Below are positions 30,865 to 39,598 of a stretch of 64,000 nucleotides of DNA, in pieces. The stretch is from positions 717,187 to 781,186 of the forward strand of contig NZ_KZ614147.1 in the NCBI RefSeq assembly GCF_002886185.1, given 5' to 3'. The notes beneath the pieces were generated by a model. The model ran no database searches. It was not told the DNA's origin and worked only from the letters and a program-made list of their open reading frames with translations. Position 1 is the stretch's first letter; each line of letters begins with the position of its first letter. Source of the stretch: Salipaludibacillus neizhouensis. Its GTDB lineage: Bacteria; Bacillota; Bacilli; Bacillales; Salisediminibacteriaceae. The translations under genes were made by a program, and so were the position numbers.

Positions 30865-32328
30865 ATGATCGTATTGGAAACGGACTGGTCTTTAATGACG
30901 CCGGAAATTAGCTTAGCCGCATTGGCATTGCTCGTTTTCACGATTGATTTCATGACAGGCATTCACGGAAAAAAACCGTTTATTGGTCGTCTCGCCGTCC
31001 TGTCCTTGCTCGTGACGGCGGTGCTTGTCATCCTTTTAAATCCAGGTGGAGGTTCGATTGGTGACTTGTTTCTTGTTGATCCATTCGCGAGGTTGTTCAA
31101 GCTCATTATTTTAATTGGGGTAGCGATGGTCATCATGATCAGCATGTACTACCTCGACCGCAATCCGGAAGTGTATCAAGGAGAGTATTATTCGATCATG
31201 ATGTTTGCGGCTTTGGGAGCGATGCTCATGGTCTCATCGGCAGACTTGATCACCCTATTTATCGGACTTGAAATTTTAAGCATCTCCTCCTACGTGTTGG
31301 CTGGCTTCAAAAAGCATCATCGCCATTCAACGGAAGCGGCGCTTAAATATGTGATCCTCGGAGGAACAGCCTCGGCGTTTATTTTATACGGAATGTCTTT
31401 TTTATATGGTCTCACTGGATCCACGAGTTTAGTGGAGATTGGCCAGGCGATGCCAGTTTTATTTCAGCAATATCCCGCCCTCGTTGGGATGAGTTTTTTA
31501 TTTATGCTGGTGGGCTTTGGTTTTAAAATATCGATCGTCCCTTTTCACATGTGGGCACCAGACGTTTATCAAGGCTCGCCAACGCCAGTCACTGCTTTTT
31601 TAACGGTTGTTTCCAAGCTCGCGGGTTTTGCAATTGTCATTCGAATCTTCACATTAGCATTTGGCTTCGAAGGAATTCATGGCGAATGGAGTTTTATCCT
31701 TGCAGTCATGGCTGCGATCACGATGATTACCGGAAACTTCATCGCCCTTACGCAAAACAATGTGAAGCGGCTCATGGCATATTCAGGCATCGCTCAAGCA
31801 GGGTACTTACTCGTCCCATTCGCGGTGGTACTCGGCGACTTTTCATCCACGGTAATTGTATTCTATAGTGTAGCTTATCTAATGATGACGCTCGGTGCAT
31901 TTGCGGTAATCACACTCGTTACGGAAGATTCGGGAATGACCGACATCTCCAGTTTTGCCGGACTTTATTACCGATCGCCGTACATGGCCATCGCGATGAC
32001 AGTGTTTCTCGTTTCGCTCGGCGGATTACCCTTAACGGCAGGATTTATAGGGAAAGTAAACATCTTTATCCTTGCTGCGGCCGGAGACATGCTCTGGCTC
32101 GCAATCATAATGATTCTCACAAGCGTCGTTTCGTTCTATTACTATTTTGGATTTATTAAACAAATGTTTATGACCGAGCCACGACCAAATGACAAAGAGT
32201 TATTCGTACCAGGAGGACTATTAACCGTAGTCACTGTCTCACTCGCCGTCGTCCTTCTCCTTGGCATTGCACCTAATCTTTTATTGGACATCTTCAATCA
32301 ATACAATTGGATGCCATCTTTTAACTAA
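30865..32328 (+). CDS. nuoN: NADH-quinone oxidoreductase subunit N
   Basis: Third antiporter-like pump subunit, 487 residues, about fourteen helices. GLEILSISSYVLAGF, VPFHMWAPDVYQGSPTPVTAF and RLMAYSGIAQAGYLLVPF are conserved. ATG 30865 follows AGGAGGTTAAAG. It ends the operon; the complete locus lacks nuoE, nuoF and nuoG, as in other Bacillus complex I loci, so the electron donor is probably not NADH directly. Confidence 0.95.
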   Translation: MIVLETDWSLMTPEISLAALALLVFTIDFMTGIHGKKPFIGRLAVLSLLVTAVLVILLNPGGGSIGDLFLVDPFARLFKLIILIGVAMVIMISMYYLDRNPEVYQGEYYSIMMFAALGAMLMVSSADLITLFIGLEILSISSYVLAGFKKHHRHSTEAALKYVILGGTASAFILYGMSFLYGLTGSTSLVEIGQAMPVLFQQYPALVGMSFLFMLVGFGFKISIVPFHMWAPDVYQGSPTPVTAFLTVVSKLAGFAIVIRIFTLAFGFEGIHGEWSFILAVMAAITMITGNFIALTQNNVKRLMAYSGIAQAGYLLVPFAVVLGDFSSTVIVFYSVAYLMMTLGAFAVITLVTEDSGMTDISSFAGLYYRSPYMAIAMTVFLVSLGGLPLTAGFIGKVNIFILAAAGDMLWLAIIMILTSVVSFYYYFGFIKQMFMTEPRPNDKELFVPGGLLTVVTVSLAVVLLLGIAPNLLLDIFNQYNWMPSFN

Positions 32329-32356
32329 ATAGTGTGGGTGGGTAAATGGCGAGGAT

Positions 32357-32396
32357 ACTGAAAAAGTCGATGTGGACTTTTTCAGTGTTTTTTTTG
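32357..32396 (+). terminator. nuo operon terminator
   Basis: ACTGAAAAAGTC (32357-32368) pairs perfectly with GACTTTTTCAGT (32375-32386), followed by a run of eight T residues. A near copy follows spoIIQ at 38029. Confidence 0.9.
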
Positions 32397-32421
32397 GAGA
32401 TTGTTTTATGCTTTCGAACAG

Positions 32422-32548
32422 AGGTACTCGAATCCGCTCTAGGCGGACGCTTTCCGCGGGCAATGCTTCAGCCTCCTGTGGGGAGACCCCGCAGAGCGTT
32501 CATTTGCTCGAGGAGGCTCGCGGATCATCCACGGAAAGCGAGCGGTAA
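32422..32548. repeat. Bacillaceae-type CTTTCCGCGGGCA element
   Basis: It begins AGAGGTACTCGAATCCGCTC and contains GACGCTTTCCGCGGGCA, with the inverted end CCACGGAAAGCG near 32529. Such elements are common between genes in Bacillaceae. A truncated copy with nearly the same first 45 bases lies at 38075-38122, again directly after a CTGAAAAAGTC terminator. Confidence 0.65.
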
Positions 32549-33271
32549 TTCTTACAAACAACCTTCCTTGATAACAAATTAGAAAAAAATACAAAACTTT
32601 TTAAGACTGCAGTGCAGTTTTTCTTAAGGAGTAATAATGAGCATAAACGGACAAAAAATACTTATCTTCGACGAAAAGTAACAAGGTATATGAAAAAAAA
32701 GTCGAAAAATAGACTTTTTACAAAATTTTTTATAAAAATTGTGTAACCAAATTATTGTCTTGACGACTAACATTTTAACTAGTAATACTATTTTTCAGAA
32801 GCAATCATATGATGATAACCGGAGACAGCGTAGATACTGAAAAAGCTGTGCCTACCATTAGAACAGTGTTTATCACGTATAAAGTTAAAGTTTCATGCCT
32901 GATTATACATAGGTTTAGGCTCTAAAACAGTCGGTATTGAATTTTATACAACGATATTCATTTTTAATGTGAAAAAATGCATTGTGAAAATGAAAACAGG
33001 TTTGACAAAACTCGAAAATGTGAACAGTACTCTTAAGACCGATTCAGTTATTATTTTTTGATAGATCTAGGTCAATGGATCGAGTTTGGACTTTGACAAT
33101 TCAATACATTTATCTGTGACTAGTTTTTAATTATGAAAAAAACAGTAGCCTTGCAATCAGTTATCAGTTATGATTATAATTATGTGTTTTGCAGTTTTAA
33201 ACGAGCCTCTTTTTTCCAAGAAGGTAGAAACGTGAACATTCTTTTTTTCATGGATATATGGAGGTTTTAAG
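32549..33271 (+). other. Non-coding stretch before ywzB with promoter candidate
   Basis: No gene was seen. AAAAAGTC (32696-32703) pairs with GACTTTTT (32712-32719), a terminator-like hairpin. TTGACG at 32760-32765 and TAATAC at 32783-32788, 17 bases apart, are a weak sigma-A candidate, but 480 bp from ywzB. Confidence 0.35.
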
Positions 33272-33505
33272 ATGATCGATTCTCTGGGACAGCAATCATT
33301 ATTTAATATTTTAATTAGTTTAATGGTTCTGACTGTAGTTTGGTGGTCGGTCCAGTCATTTAAATTTGAATTGTTTCTAACAAATCCAAATGGAGCTAAA
33401 GCAAAAGCATTAATGGTAATTATCACCATTGCCTTAACTCATTTAGTCACCAGTTTTTTACTCAGTTATTTGAACTGGTCTACGATGCTAAGACACCTTT
33501 TCTAA
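33272..33505 (+). CDS. ywzB: DUF1146 membrane protein YwzB
   Basis: A 77-residue protein with two membrane helices. The order GQQSLFNILISL, WWSVQSFKFE, ITIALTHLVTSF and SYLNWSTMLRHLF matches the DUF1146 family (YwzB). In B. subtilis ywzB also lies between the atp operon and murAA. ATG 33272 follows TGGAGG. Function is unknown. No ywmB gene was seen between it and murAA, where B. subtilis has one. Confidence 0.85.
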   Translation: MIDSLGQQSLFNILISLMVLTVVWWSVQSFKFELFLTNPNGAKAKALMVIITIALTHLVTSFLLSYLNWSTMLRHLF

Positions 33506-34003
33506 TCGTCAAAACTTGTTAGATGCTGGCGAGAAACGCGAAGGTTAGACGAAAAGAAACGTAGGAATAATCATGAGTCTGCGATTAGCGGATTATTCCA
33601 TGTATGGCTGCAACATACGAGGTTACAATGTCATTAAGAGACCTAAATCGGTATGGACGGAGAACCACGTAACATATTTATATAGCCAAATATTGGATTC
33701 GTGATTAGTGATTTTAATGAACCGATTGTTTAAAAATTAGCAAAGGAATTCTTTGCATCGCCAGAATATAACTTACGTTAATTAACACAGTTTTTACACA
33801 TCAATTATCAAACCAGTTAATACACTTGGCAAAGAAGGCACAACACTGGTTATCGCACTTATATAACTATCAGTGCTTGAACTACACAGAAATATTATGA
33901 CTTGCTTAAAGGTTAGGCTGTAAAAGAACAGCTACTTTTGGCACGTCAAAGATTGCGATTGAATAATAATGAATATACAATCTGGACGCGGAGGGGAATA
34001 CAA
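33506..34003 (+). other. ywzB-murAA spacer
   Basis: About 500 bp without a convincing gene. GGAATAATC (33564-33572) pairs with GATTATTCC (33591-33599) but no T-tract follows. The frame from 33938 to 34003 is only an upstream extension of murAA. Confidence 0.4.
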
Positions 34004-35344
34004 TTGGAAAAAATTATAGTCCGCGGTGGTAACCGGTTAAGCGGTACTGTCCGAGTTGAAGGGGCAAAGAACGCTGTTTTACCTGTTATTGCTGCATCCA
34101 TTTTAGCAAGTAAGGGTAAGAGTCACATATATGATGTACCAGCCTTAGCTGACGTATACACGATAAACGAAGTTTTACGCAATTTAAATACAAAAGTTTC
34201 CTATGATGGAAATGGACACATTGAAGTTGACGCACAGGGTCAATTAAAAACAGAAGCACCGTTCGAATATGTCCGAAAAATGCGAGCATCCTTCTTAGTA
34301 ATGGGACCTTTGCTGGCAAGGTTCGGCCATGCACGAATCGCTTTACCAGGCGGATGTGCAATTGGCTCACGTCCTATTGATCAACACCTTAAAGGTTTTG
34401 AAGCAATGGGCGCAAAAGTAGAAATCGGTAACGGCTATATCGAAGCTAGAGTTGACGATCGTCTTTACGGAAACAAAGTTTATCTTGATTTCCCAAGTGT
34501 TGGGGCAACGGAAAATATCATGATGGCGGCTACTACAGCAATCGGTACAACCATTATTGAAAATGCGGCAGAGGAACCTGAAATAGTTTGTCTTGCAAAT
34601 TATTTAAATGCCATGGGCGCAAAAGTTCGTGGAGCAGGAACTGGCACAATTAAAATTGACGGTGTCGAAGAATTAGTTGGTGCAGAGCATACAATTATCC
34701 CGGATCGAATTGAAGCTGGCACGTTTATGGTAGCAGCTGCGATTACAGGTGGAGATGTTCTTGTAGAAAATGTGTTAACAGAACACATGCGACCACTTAT
34801 TTCCAAAATGACTGAGATGGGCGTCATTATTATTGAAGAAGATAATGGTGTGCGCGTGATTGGACCGGACAAATTAAAAGCGGTAGATATTAAAACAATG
34901 CCACATCCTGGTTTTCCAACAGATATGCAAGCACAAATGATGGCACTTATGCTCCATGCAGAAGGCACAAGCGTGATTACAGAAACTGTATTCGAAAATC
35001 GTTTTATGCATGTGGAAGAGTTCCGCCGCATGAACGGGAATGTAAAAATAGAAGGTCGGGCAGCTATTATTGAAGGCCCACTAAACTTACAAGGTGCCGA
35101 AGTATCTTCTACAGATCTTCGTGCTGGAGCAGCACTCGTTCTCGCTGGCCTTGTAGCTGAAGGTATTACACGTGTTACAGAGCTTAAACACATCGATAGA
35201 GGCTACGTAGACTTCTCTGATAAGTTACTCTCCTTAGGTGCACACATTGAGCGTGTGAATGAGGAAGAAGAAGAGCTTGCTGAGATGGAGAATCTCGAGG
35301 CACCAGCTCCTCTTAAGAAGCTAGATCCAAATTTCGCTTCCTAA
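34004..35344 (+). CDS. murAA: UDP-N-acetylglucosamine 1-carboxyvinyltransferase MurAA
   Basis: First committed step of peptidoglycan synthesis: transfers enolpyruvate from PEP to UDP-GlcNAc. The 446-residue product has the catalytic Cys118 in [18 protein letters not shown], which also makes it the fosfomycin target. The TTG at 34004 was chosen because CGGAGGGG precedes it and the product then begins [16 protein letters not shown], as in B. subtilis. The C-terminal acidic extension is slightly longer than usual. A terminator follows. Confidence 0.95.
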   Translation: MEKIIVRGGNRLSGTVRVEGAKNAVLPVIAASILASKGKSHIYDVPALADVYTINEVLRNLNTKVSYDGNGHIEVDAQGQLKTEAPFEYVRKMRASFLVMGPLLARFGHARIALPGGCAIGSRPIDQHLKGFEAMGAKVEIGNGYIEARVDDRLYGNKVYLDFPSVGATENIMMAATTAIGTTIIENAAEEPEIVCLANYLNAMGAKVRGAGTGTIKIDGVEELVGAEHTIIPDRIEAGTFMVAAAITGGDVLVENVLTEHMRPLISKMTEMGVIIIEEDNGVRVIGPDKLKAVDIKTMPHPGFPTDMQAQMMALMLHAEGTSVITETVFENRFMHVEEFRRMNGNVKIEGRAAIIEGPLNLQGAEVSSTDLRAGAALVLAGLVAEGITRVTELKHIDRGYVDFSDKLLSLGAHIERVNEEEEELAEMENLEAPAPLKKLDPNFAS

Positions 35345-35394
35345 TTATTCTCAAAACGCTATCTTTTATATTATTTAAGTGATTAAATAGTGTT

Positions 35395-35425
35395 CCCCTT
35401 GCGAATGACTCGCAAGGGGATTTTT
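35395..35425 (+). terminator. murAA terminator
   Basis: CCCCTTGCGA (35395-35404) pairs with TCGCAAGGGG (35410-35419), followed by ATTTTT. Confidence 0.9.
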
Positions 35426-35485
35426 CATGTGATTTTTAAGGTAGGTGAAAATCACTTGACGGCGATCGAGAGAAAGTCTCGCGTG

Positions 35486-35710
35486 GTAGGTGCTACGTTT
35501 GTAGGTGCTACGGCGGTAGCACCTACCGAAAAAAACGAGAGAAAAGCTCGCGTATACGCGCTGATGCGCCGGAAATCAAGGTGCTACGTTTGTAGGTGCT
35601 ACGGCGGTAGCACCTACCGAAAAAAACGAGAGAAAAGCTCGCATATACGCGCTGATGCGCCGGAAATCAAGGTGCTACGTTTGTAGGTGCTACGCAGGTA
35701 GCACCTACCA
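35486..35710 (-). repeat. Second 91-bp array of GTAG-headed hairpins
   Basis: Hairpins GTAGGTGCTAC-N4-GTAGCACCTAC start at 35501, 35592 and 35683, again exactly 91 bp apart, preceded by an extra GTAGGTGCTAC at 35486. The unit core GTGCTACGTTTGTAGGTGCTAC corresponds to the reverse complement of the core at 19569-20115, while most of the spacer differs. The array fills the murAA-spoIID spacer. Frames through it are not genes. Confidence 0.88.
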
Positions 35711-35877
35711 CCTATAAACATAGCAATCGCAAGAGCATCCATTGCGCTGGAACCTCCGGAAAATTGAAAACTACTAATTTTTCTTAACAGTTCTAATGAT
35801 TCACTAGAGTTCATAGATATGAGATGAGAGAAAAGATGTAATAGAAGGAATAGTAGAGTGATGAAGGAGGTTATCTC

Positions 35878-36954
35878 GTGAAAGGGTTTCTTATGGTAGG
35901 AGTCATATTTGCATTTGCAATACTAATTGTCCCAGCACTTTTGGTAACGGGGTTTTCGGGTGGAAACGCGCTAGATTCAGCGCCAGTCAGTGTGAGGGGG
36001 AGTCAGGCAACTGTAGAAACGACGAAAGAGCAAACGGGTACAAATGATAAAAAGGAAACAAAACCTGCAACAACTTATGAACTGCCAACTGAAGCACAGA
36101 CCGTTTCGGTTTTCCGTTCAACAACAGAAATGATAGAGGAAGTCCCATTGGAAGAATACATCATTGGAGTTGTCGCTTCAGAAATGCCGGCATCCTATGA
36201 GATGGAAGCGTTGAAAGCGCAAGCGCTAACGGCAAGAACGTATTATATTCGTCAAATCCTTGATGGTGCTGACCTTGAGTTACCTGAAGGGGCTGATGTG
36301 ACGGATACAGTTATGCATCAAGTTTTCAAAAACGAAGCAGAACTAAAGGAGAATTGGGGAAGTGACTATGATTGGATGATGTCCCGCATTCAAAAAGCCG
36401 TTTATGATACGGAAGGCCAGATCATTACCTATGAGGAAGAACCTATTACGGCAACTTTCTTTTCAACAAGCAACGGATACACAGAGAACTCCGAAGAATA
36501 CTGGCCGAATGAAATACCATACTTAAGAAGTGTTGAAAGTCCCTGGGATTTAGAATCACCACGTTATAAGGATGTGCGCGAGATATCTGCGGGGGAATTT
36601 CAAGAGCTGTTACAGGTGAATCTACCTGATGGAGAAGTGGGAGAGATAGTCTCTCGTACAACGGGTGGTAGAGTTGCAGAAGTGAAAATTGGCGATAAAA
36701 CATTTACAGGCAGAGATATTCGCGATAAGTTGGAGCTTGATTCCAGTGACTTTGATTGGAGTCGAAACGGGGACACGGTTGTGATTGAGACACGTGGTTG
36801 GGGACACGGTGTTGGAATGAGTCAATTTGGCGCAGATGGTATGGCGAAAGCCGGAAATGATTATCGTGATATCATCCATTATTATTATCAGGGGGTATCT
36901 ATTGTAGAGGCAGCAACCGTACTTGCACAGACTGATTTCGGAAAAAATAGTTAA
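35878..36954 (+). CDS. spoIID: Stage II sporulation protein D
   Basis: Lytic transglycosylase that, with SpoIIP and SpoIIM, degrades septal peptidoglycan during engulfment. The 358-residue product has an N-terminal membrane anchor (about 5-28), the SpoIID domain with the catalytic Glu in VPLEEYIIGVVASEMPASYE, and RGWGHGVGMSQFGADGMA. GTG 35878 follows AAGGAGG. It is usually expressed from sigma-E in the mother cell; no clean sigma-E promoter was found upstream. Confidence 0.95.
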   Translation: MKGFLMVGVIFAFAILIVPALLVTGFSGGNALDSAPVSVRGSQATVETTKEQTGTNDKKETKPATTYELPTEAQTVSVFRSTTEMIEEVPLEEYIIGVVASEMPASYEMEALKAQALTARTYYIRQILDGADLELPEGADVTDTVMHQVFKNEAELKENWGSDYDWMMSRIQKAVYDTEGQIITYEEEPITATFFSTSNGYTENSEEYWPNEIPYLRSVESPWDLESPRYKDVREISAGEFQELLQVNLPDGEVGEIVSRTTGGRVAEVKIGDKTFTGRDIRDKLELDSSDFDWSRNGDTVVIETRGWGHGVGMSQFGADGMAKAGNDYRDIIHYYYQGVSIVEAATVLAQTDFGKNS

Positions 36955-36986
36955 GACTTTAGAAGCGAGATGGAGTCAAAAACCTT

Positions 36987-37017
36987 GTAAACACTGAGTT
37001 TCTAAGTGGTGAAAAAA
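36987..37017 (+). promoter_or_regulatory. Candidate sigma-F promoter of spoIIQ
   Basis: GTAAA (36987-36991), 16 bases, then GGTGAAAAAA (37008-37017) fits the sigma-F pattern GYWTA-N16-GGNRANAHTR with one mismatch in each box. spoIIQ is under sigma-F in B. subtilis, which supports the call. Confidence 0.5.
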
Positions 37018-37082
37018 TAATTTTCTAAATAATGTATATATTCTCGGCAATCTGATCAGAATGTTGCTGAGGTGATGATTAC

Positions 37083-38012
37083 ATGAACAATCATGATGAA
37101 AAGCAAGCTTCCAAGTGGGGGCGGATGCAGGCGAAAATGAAACGTCTAGCGAAAAAACGTTGGATGTTGCCGGCATTGTATTTAGGTTTATCAGCAGTAG
37201 TGTTAACAACTTTCTTGTGGATGACATCAACAACTGATCTGACAGATGAACAACGAGACTCTGAGTTTGATATAGAGAACATCGGTGGGCATCAAGAAGA
37301 AGGCAGTCCAGAAGAATTGGCAGATGAAAACACAGGAGATCCACAAGCGGAAGAGGAAGAAGCAGTTCCTGTTGTCGCTCAAGATGAAGTTTTTGAATTA
37401 CCAGTAATGGATGAAAACGAAGTTGCAGTTGTAGGTACTTTTCATGACTATGAAGCATCCGTCGAGGAACAAGAGACAGCGCTAGTCCGATATAACAACT
37501 ATTTCTATCAAAACAAAGGTATTGATCTTGCTAAAGAAGACGGCGAGGCCTTTGATGTAACAGCTTCCATGAGTGGTACTATTGTGAAAGCGGAAGAAGA
37601 CGCATTGTTTGGTCAAGTGGTTCACGTGGAACACGACGAAGATATTCTTTCGATCTACCAAAGTTTAGATGAATTGAAAGTAGAAGTCGGGCAAACCGTC
37701 AAGCAAGGTGACGTTCTCGGTGAAGCTGGAAGAAGCTTGTACAATCAAGATGCAGGTATTCACACACACTTTGAAATTCGGAAAGATGGTGTACCGGTGA
37801 ATCCAATCGACTTTGTCGACCAAGGAATCTCGGCTCTACCAAACGTATCAGCTGAAGAAGCAGATGAACAAATCGAACCAGAATCTTTACCGGATCCAGA
37901 AGAAGATACGGAAGACTCAGGGAATGAAAAAGATTCAGAGAATGATGAAGAGCCAGCAGATAAAGAAGATCCAAAGAAAGATCCAGAAAAAGATCCAGAG
38001 CTAGATTCATAA
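37083..38012 (+). CDS. spoIIQ: Stage II sporulation protein Q (degenerate LytM domain)
   Basis: Forespore membrane protein that pairs with SpoIIIAH to form the mother cell-forespore channel and ratchet. The 309 residues show one membrane helix (about 29-48), an acidic linker, an M23/LytM domain (about 155-245), and a long Asp/Glu/Lys-rich tail. The HxH motif (HTHFEIR) remains, but the usual HxxxD zinc site reads GEAFD, lacking its His, so it is probably not an active endopeptidase, similar to B. subtilis SpoIIQ. ATG 37083 follows GAGGTGAT. Confidence 0.92.
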   Translation: MNNHDEKQASKWGRMQAKMKRLAKKRWMLPALYLGLSAVVLTTFLWMTSTTDLTDEQRDSEFDIENIGGHQEEGSPEELADENTGDPQAEEEEAVPVVAQDEVFELPVMDENEVAVVGTFHDYEASVEEQETALVRYNNYFYQNKGIDLAKEDGEAFDVTASMSGTIVKAEEDALFGQVVHVEHDEDILSIYQSLDELKVEVGQTVKQGDVLGEAGRSLYNQDAGIHTHFEIRKDGVPVNPIDFVDQGISALPNVSAEEADEQIEPESLPDPEEDTEDSGNEKDSENDEEPADKEDPKKDPEKDPELDS

Positions 38013-38027
38013 GAGGAAAAAGAGAAA

Positions 38028-38064
38028 CACTGAAAAGTCAATTTGGACTTTTCAGTGTTTTTTT
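38028..38064 (+). terminator. spoIIQ terminator
   Basis: ACACTGAAAAGTC pairs with GACTTTTCAGTGT, followed by seven T residues. It is a near copy of the nuo terminator at 32357. Confidence 0.88.
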
Positions 38065-38074
38065 GATCAGAGGT

Positions 38075-38122
38075 ACTCGAATTCGCTCAAGGTGGATGCT
38101 TTCCGTGGGCAACGAACTCAGC
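38075..38122. repeat. Truncated copy of the CTTTCCG(T/C)GGGCA element
   Basis: AGAGGTACTCGAATTCGCTC followed by GATGCTTTCCGTGGGCAA repeats the beginning of the element at 32422, with no inverted end. Confidence 0.65.
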
Positions 38123-38177
38123 CTTAGTTCGTTCCTGATGACTAATAATTTTTATGAAAATGTTGAGCGGGAAAGTT

Positions 38178-38440
38178 ATGACGACACTCAGGTGCTTAAT
38201 GTCAGATTGAATAGAGCTATCTCCCGTGTTTAATGACACTAGGAGCTCATTTCTCCTATGAGTGTAACTATGTGATGTCTTTAGTTACACTCAAATTCAC
38301 ACAGACCCGACGAGTGGAGCTTTTTCAGGTGTTTAGTGACACTCAAAGGTCGCTCTACTATGCCCAGTGTCACCAATACCTTCTCTAGTTCATTGAATTC
38401 AAGGAACCGCATTTCCAATTTATGGGGGGGCTGACCCCTT
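38178..38440. repeat. Cluster of GTGACACTC and GGGGCTGACCCC repeats
   Basis: GACACTCA, TAATGACACTA, GTTACACTCA, TAGTGACACTCA and CAGTGTCACCA recur between 38190 and 38373 in both orientations. A GGGG-CTGA-CCCC palindrome with the TTCCAATTTAT lead-in lies at 38412-38440. The whole spoIIQ-spoIIID spacer (over 600 bp) is repeat-derived apart from the promoter region. Confidence 0.6.
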
Positions 38441-38545
38441 AGAGAGACCCCTTAGAGAACCCTCAGAGACCTTTCGAATTTTGAAAATGATAGGTTGTCC
38501 TTGGTGTGCTTAGACTTCCTTTGTTTTTCCATTTGTGTGATTTAG

Positions 38546-38574
38546 GCATATATTCCCTCCTTGTTTAATAAAAT
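38546..38574 (+). promoter_or_regulatory. Candidate sigma-E promoter of spoIIID
   Basis: GCATATAT (38546-38553) and AATAAAAT (38567-38574), 13 bases apart, resemble the sigma-E boxes KMATATT and CATANANT. spoIIID depends on sigma-E in B. subtilis. Confidence 0.45.
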
Positions 38575-38634
38575 TTAACAAACCTTATAGCAACAAGAGA
38601 AGGTCGTTCGATGAGAATAAGGGAGGCGAGAGAT

Positions 38635-38922
38635 GTGCACGATTACATCAAAGAGAGGACCATCAAGATAGGAAGGTACATCGTTGAGACAAAGAAAACT
38701 GTTCGAACGATTGCAAAAGAGTTCGGCGTGTCAAAAAGCACCGTTCATAAAGATTTAACGGAACGCTTGCCTGCAATTAACCCGGAACTGGCCAATGAAG
38801 TGAAAGGGGTTCTTGAATACCATAAGTCGATTCGGCACTTGCGGGGAGGGGAAGCTACAAAAGTAAAGTATAAGCAGCCTGCCCTGAAGGACCGAAAAGG
38901 GACCATCATGGAAACAAGATAG
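38635..38922 (+). CDS. spoIIID: Sporulation transcription factor SpoIIID
   Basis: Mother-cell DNA-binding regulator that tunes the sigma-E regulon and sigK transcription. The 95-residue product has a helix-turn-helix in TIAKEFGVSKSTVHKDLTER (about 23-42) and the basic C-terminal stretch SIRHLRGGEATKVKYK. GTG 38635 was chosen because GGGAGG precedes it and the protein then begins with the family start (M)HDYIKERTIKIG; B. subtilis spoIIID also starts with GTG. Confidence 0.95.
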   Translation: MHDYIKERTIKIGRYIVETKKTVRTIAKEFGVSKSTVHKDLTERLPAINPELANEVKGVLEYHKSIRHLRGGEATKVKYKQPALKDRKGTIMETR

Positions 38923-38954
38923 AAAAAGGTTAAAACGATTCCGTTATATCTTTT

Positions 38955-38990
38955 GAGTGCTCCAGTACCTATTCACAGGAGCACTCTCTT
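38955..38990 (+). terminator. Hairpin after spoIIID
   Basis: GAGTGCTCC (38955-38963) pairs with GGAGCACTC (38978-38986); the tail TCTTATTT is only moderately T-rich. Confidence 0.6.
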
Positions 38991-39244
38991 ATTTGCGACT
39001 AGTTAGATGAACAGAAAAAAACAGGTCTCCGTTTTCGCTTGGACATCGCTTCGAGTGAAATTCATTTCCATAAAACCGACTAATGTTAAAGGCGAGTTCA
39101 CTAGAGTGAAACGCTTTTTTGTGCCTAAAAGAAAGGGAATCCCAAGACAAAACAATTTTCCGCCTCATATCTCTCAAAATCCGAACTAATTTCCTATCTT
39201 TTTACAAAAAAACACAAAAAAATCAAAAGACCTATCACTTTCAG

Positions 39245-39272
39245 GTGACAATTTGTGATAAAATATTATAAT
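39245..39272 (+). promoter_or_regulatory. Candidate sigma-A promoter of mbl
   Basis: GTGACA (39245-39250), 16 bases, then a perfect TATAAT (39267-39272). This gives a leader of about 320 bases before mbl. Confidence 0.6.
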
Positions 39273-39474
39273 GAGTGAAGAGACTGGAAAAAATAATCAT
39301 TGACAAATGTAAAAAGCTTCTTAAAAAGGATTTAACAACGCGAAATCCGAGTACATATGCGAAACGCGTTCGTTTGAACAAAATAGTTGGATCCACCATT
39401 CATTCATGCAAGTTACTCATTGGCTGGCGAATTCAAAGGCCATCATATTCTTTCTTTAGAAGTTAAGAATTAAT

Positions 39475-39501
39475 AAAAGACGGCTGTGCCGTTTTTCTTA
39501 T
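39475..39501 (+). terminator. Terminator-like hairpin within the mbl leader
   Basis: AAAAGACGGC-TGT-GCCGTTTTTCTTA: a short GC stem followed by TTTTTC. Near copies occur at 41509-41537, 44192-44218 and 44352-44378. It lies between the mbl promoter and mbl, so it may attenuate mbl transcription. Confidence 0.5.
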
Positions 39502-39598
39502 AAAACAGCTTAAAATTAATACACTTATTAACAATAAAAAGCAGCGGTAATTAATCATACAAGTGAAGAACCAGTACGAATCAGGGAGGAAATCAGCA

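Noticed and set aside
35390-35686. Open frame of 98 codons across the second 91-bp array
   Set aside because: It is made wholly of repeat units, so its peptide is periodic, and it has no ribosome binding site suited to its start.
39275-39466. Open frame of 63 codons in the mbl leader
   Set aside because: Its start is 3 bases after the predicted -10 box, so it would precede the transcript start; composition is not protein-like.
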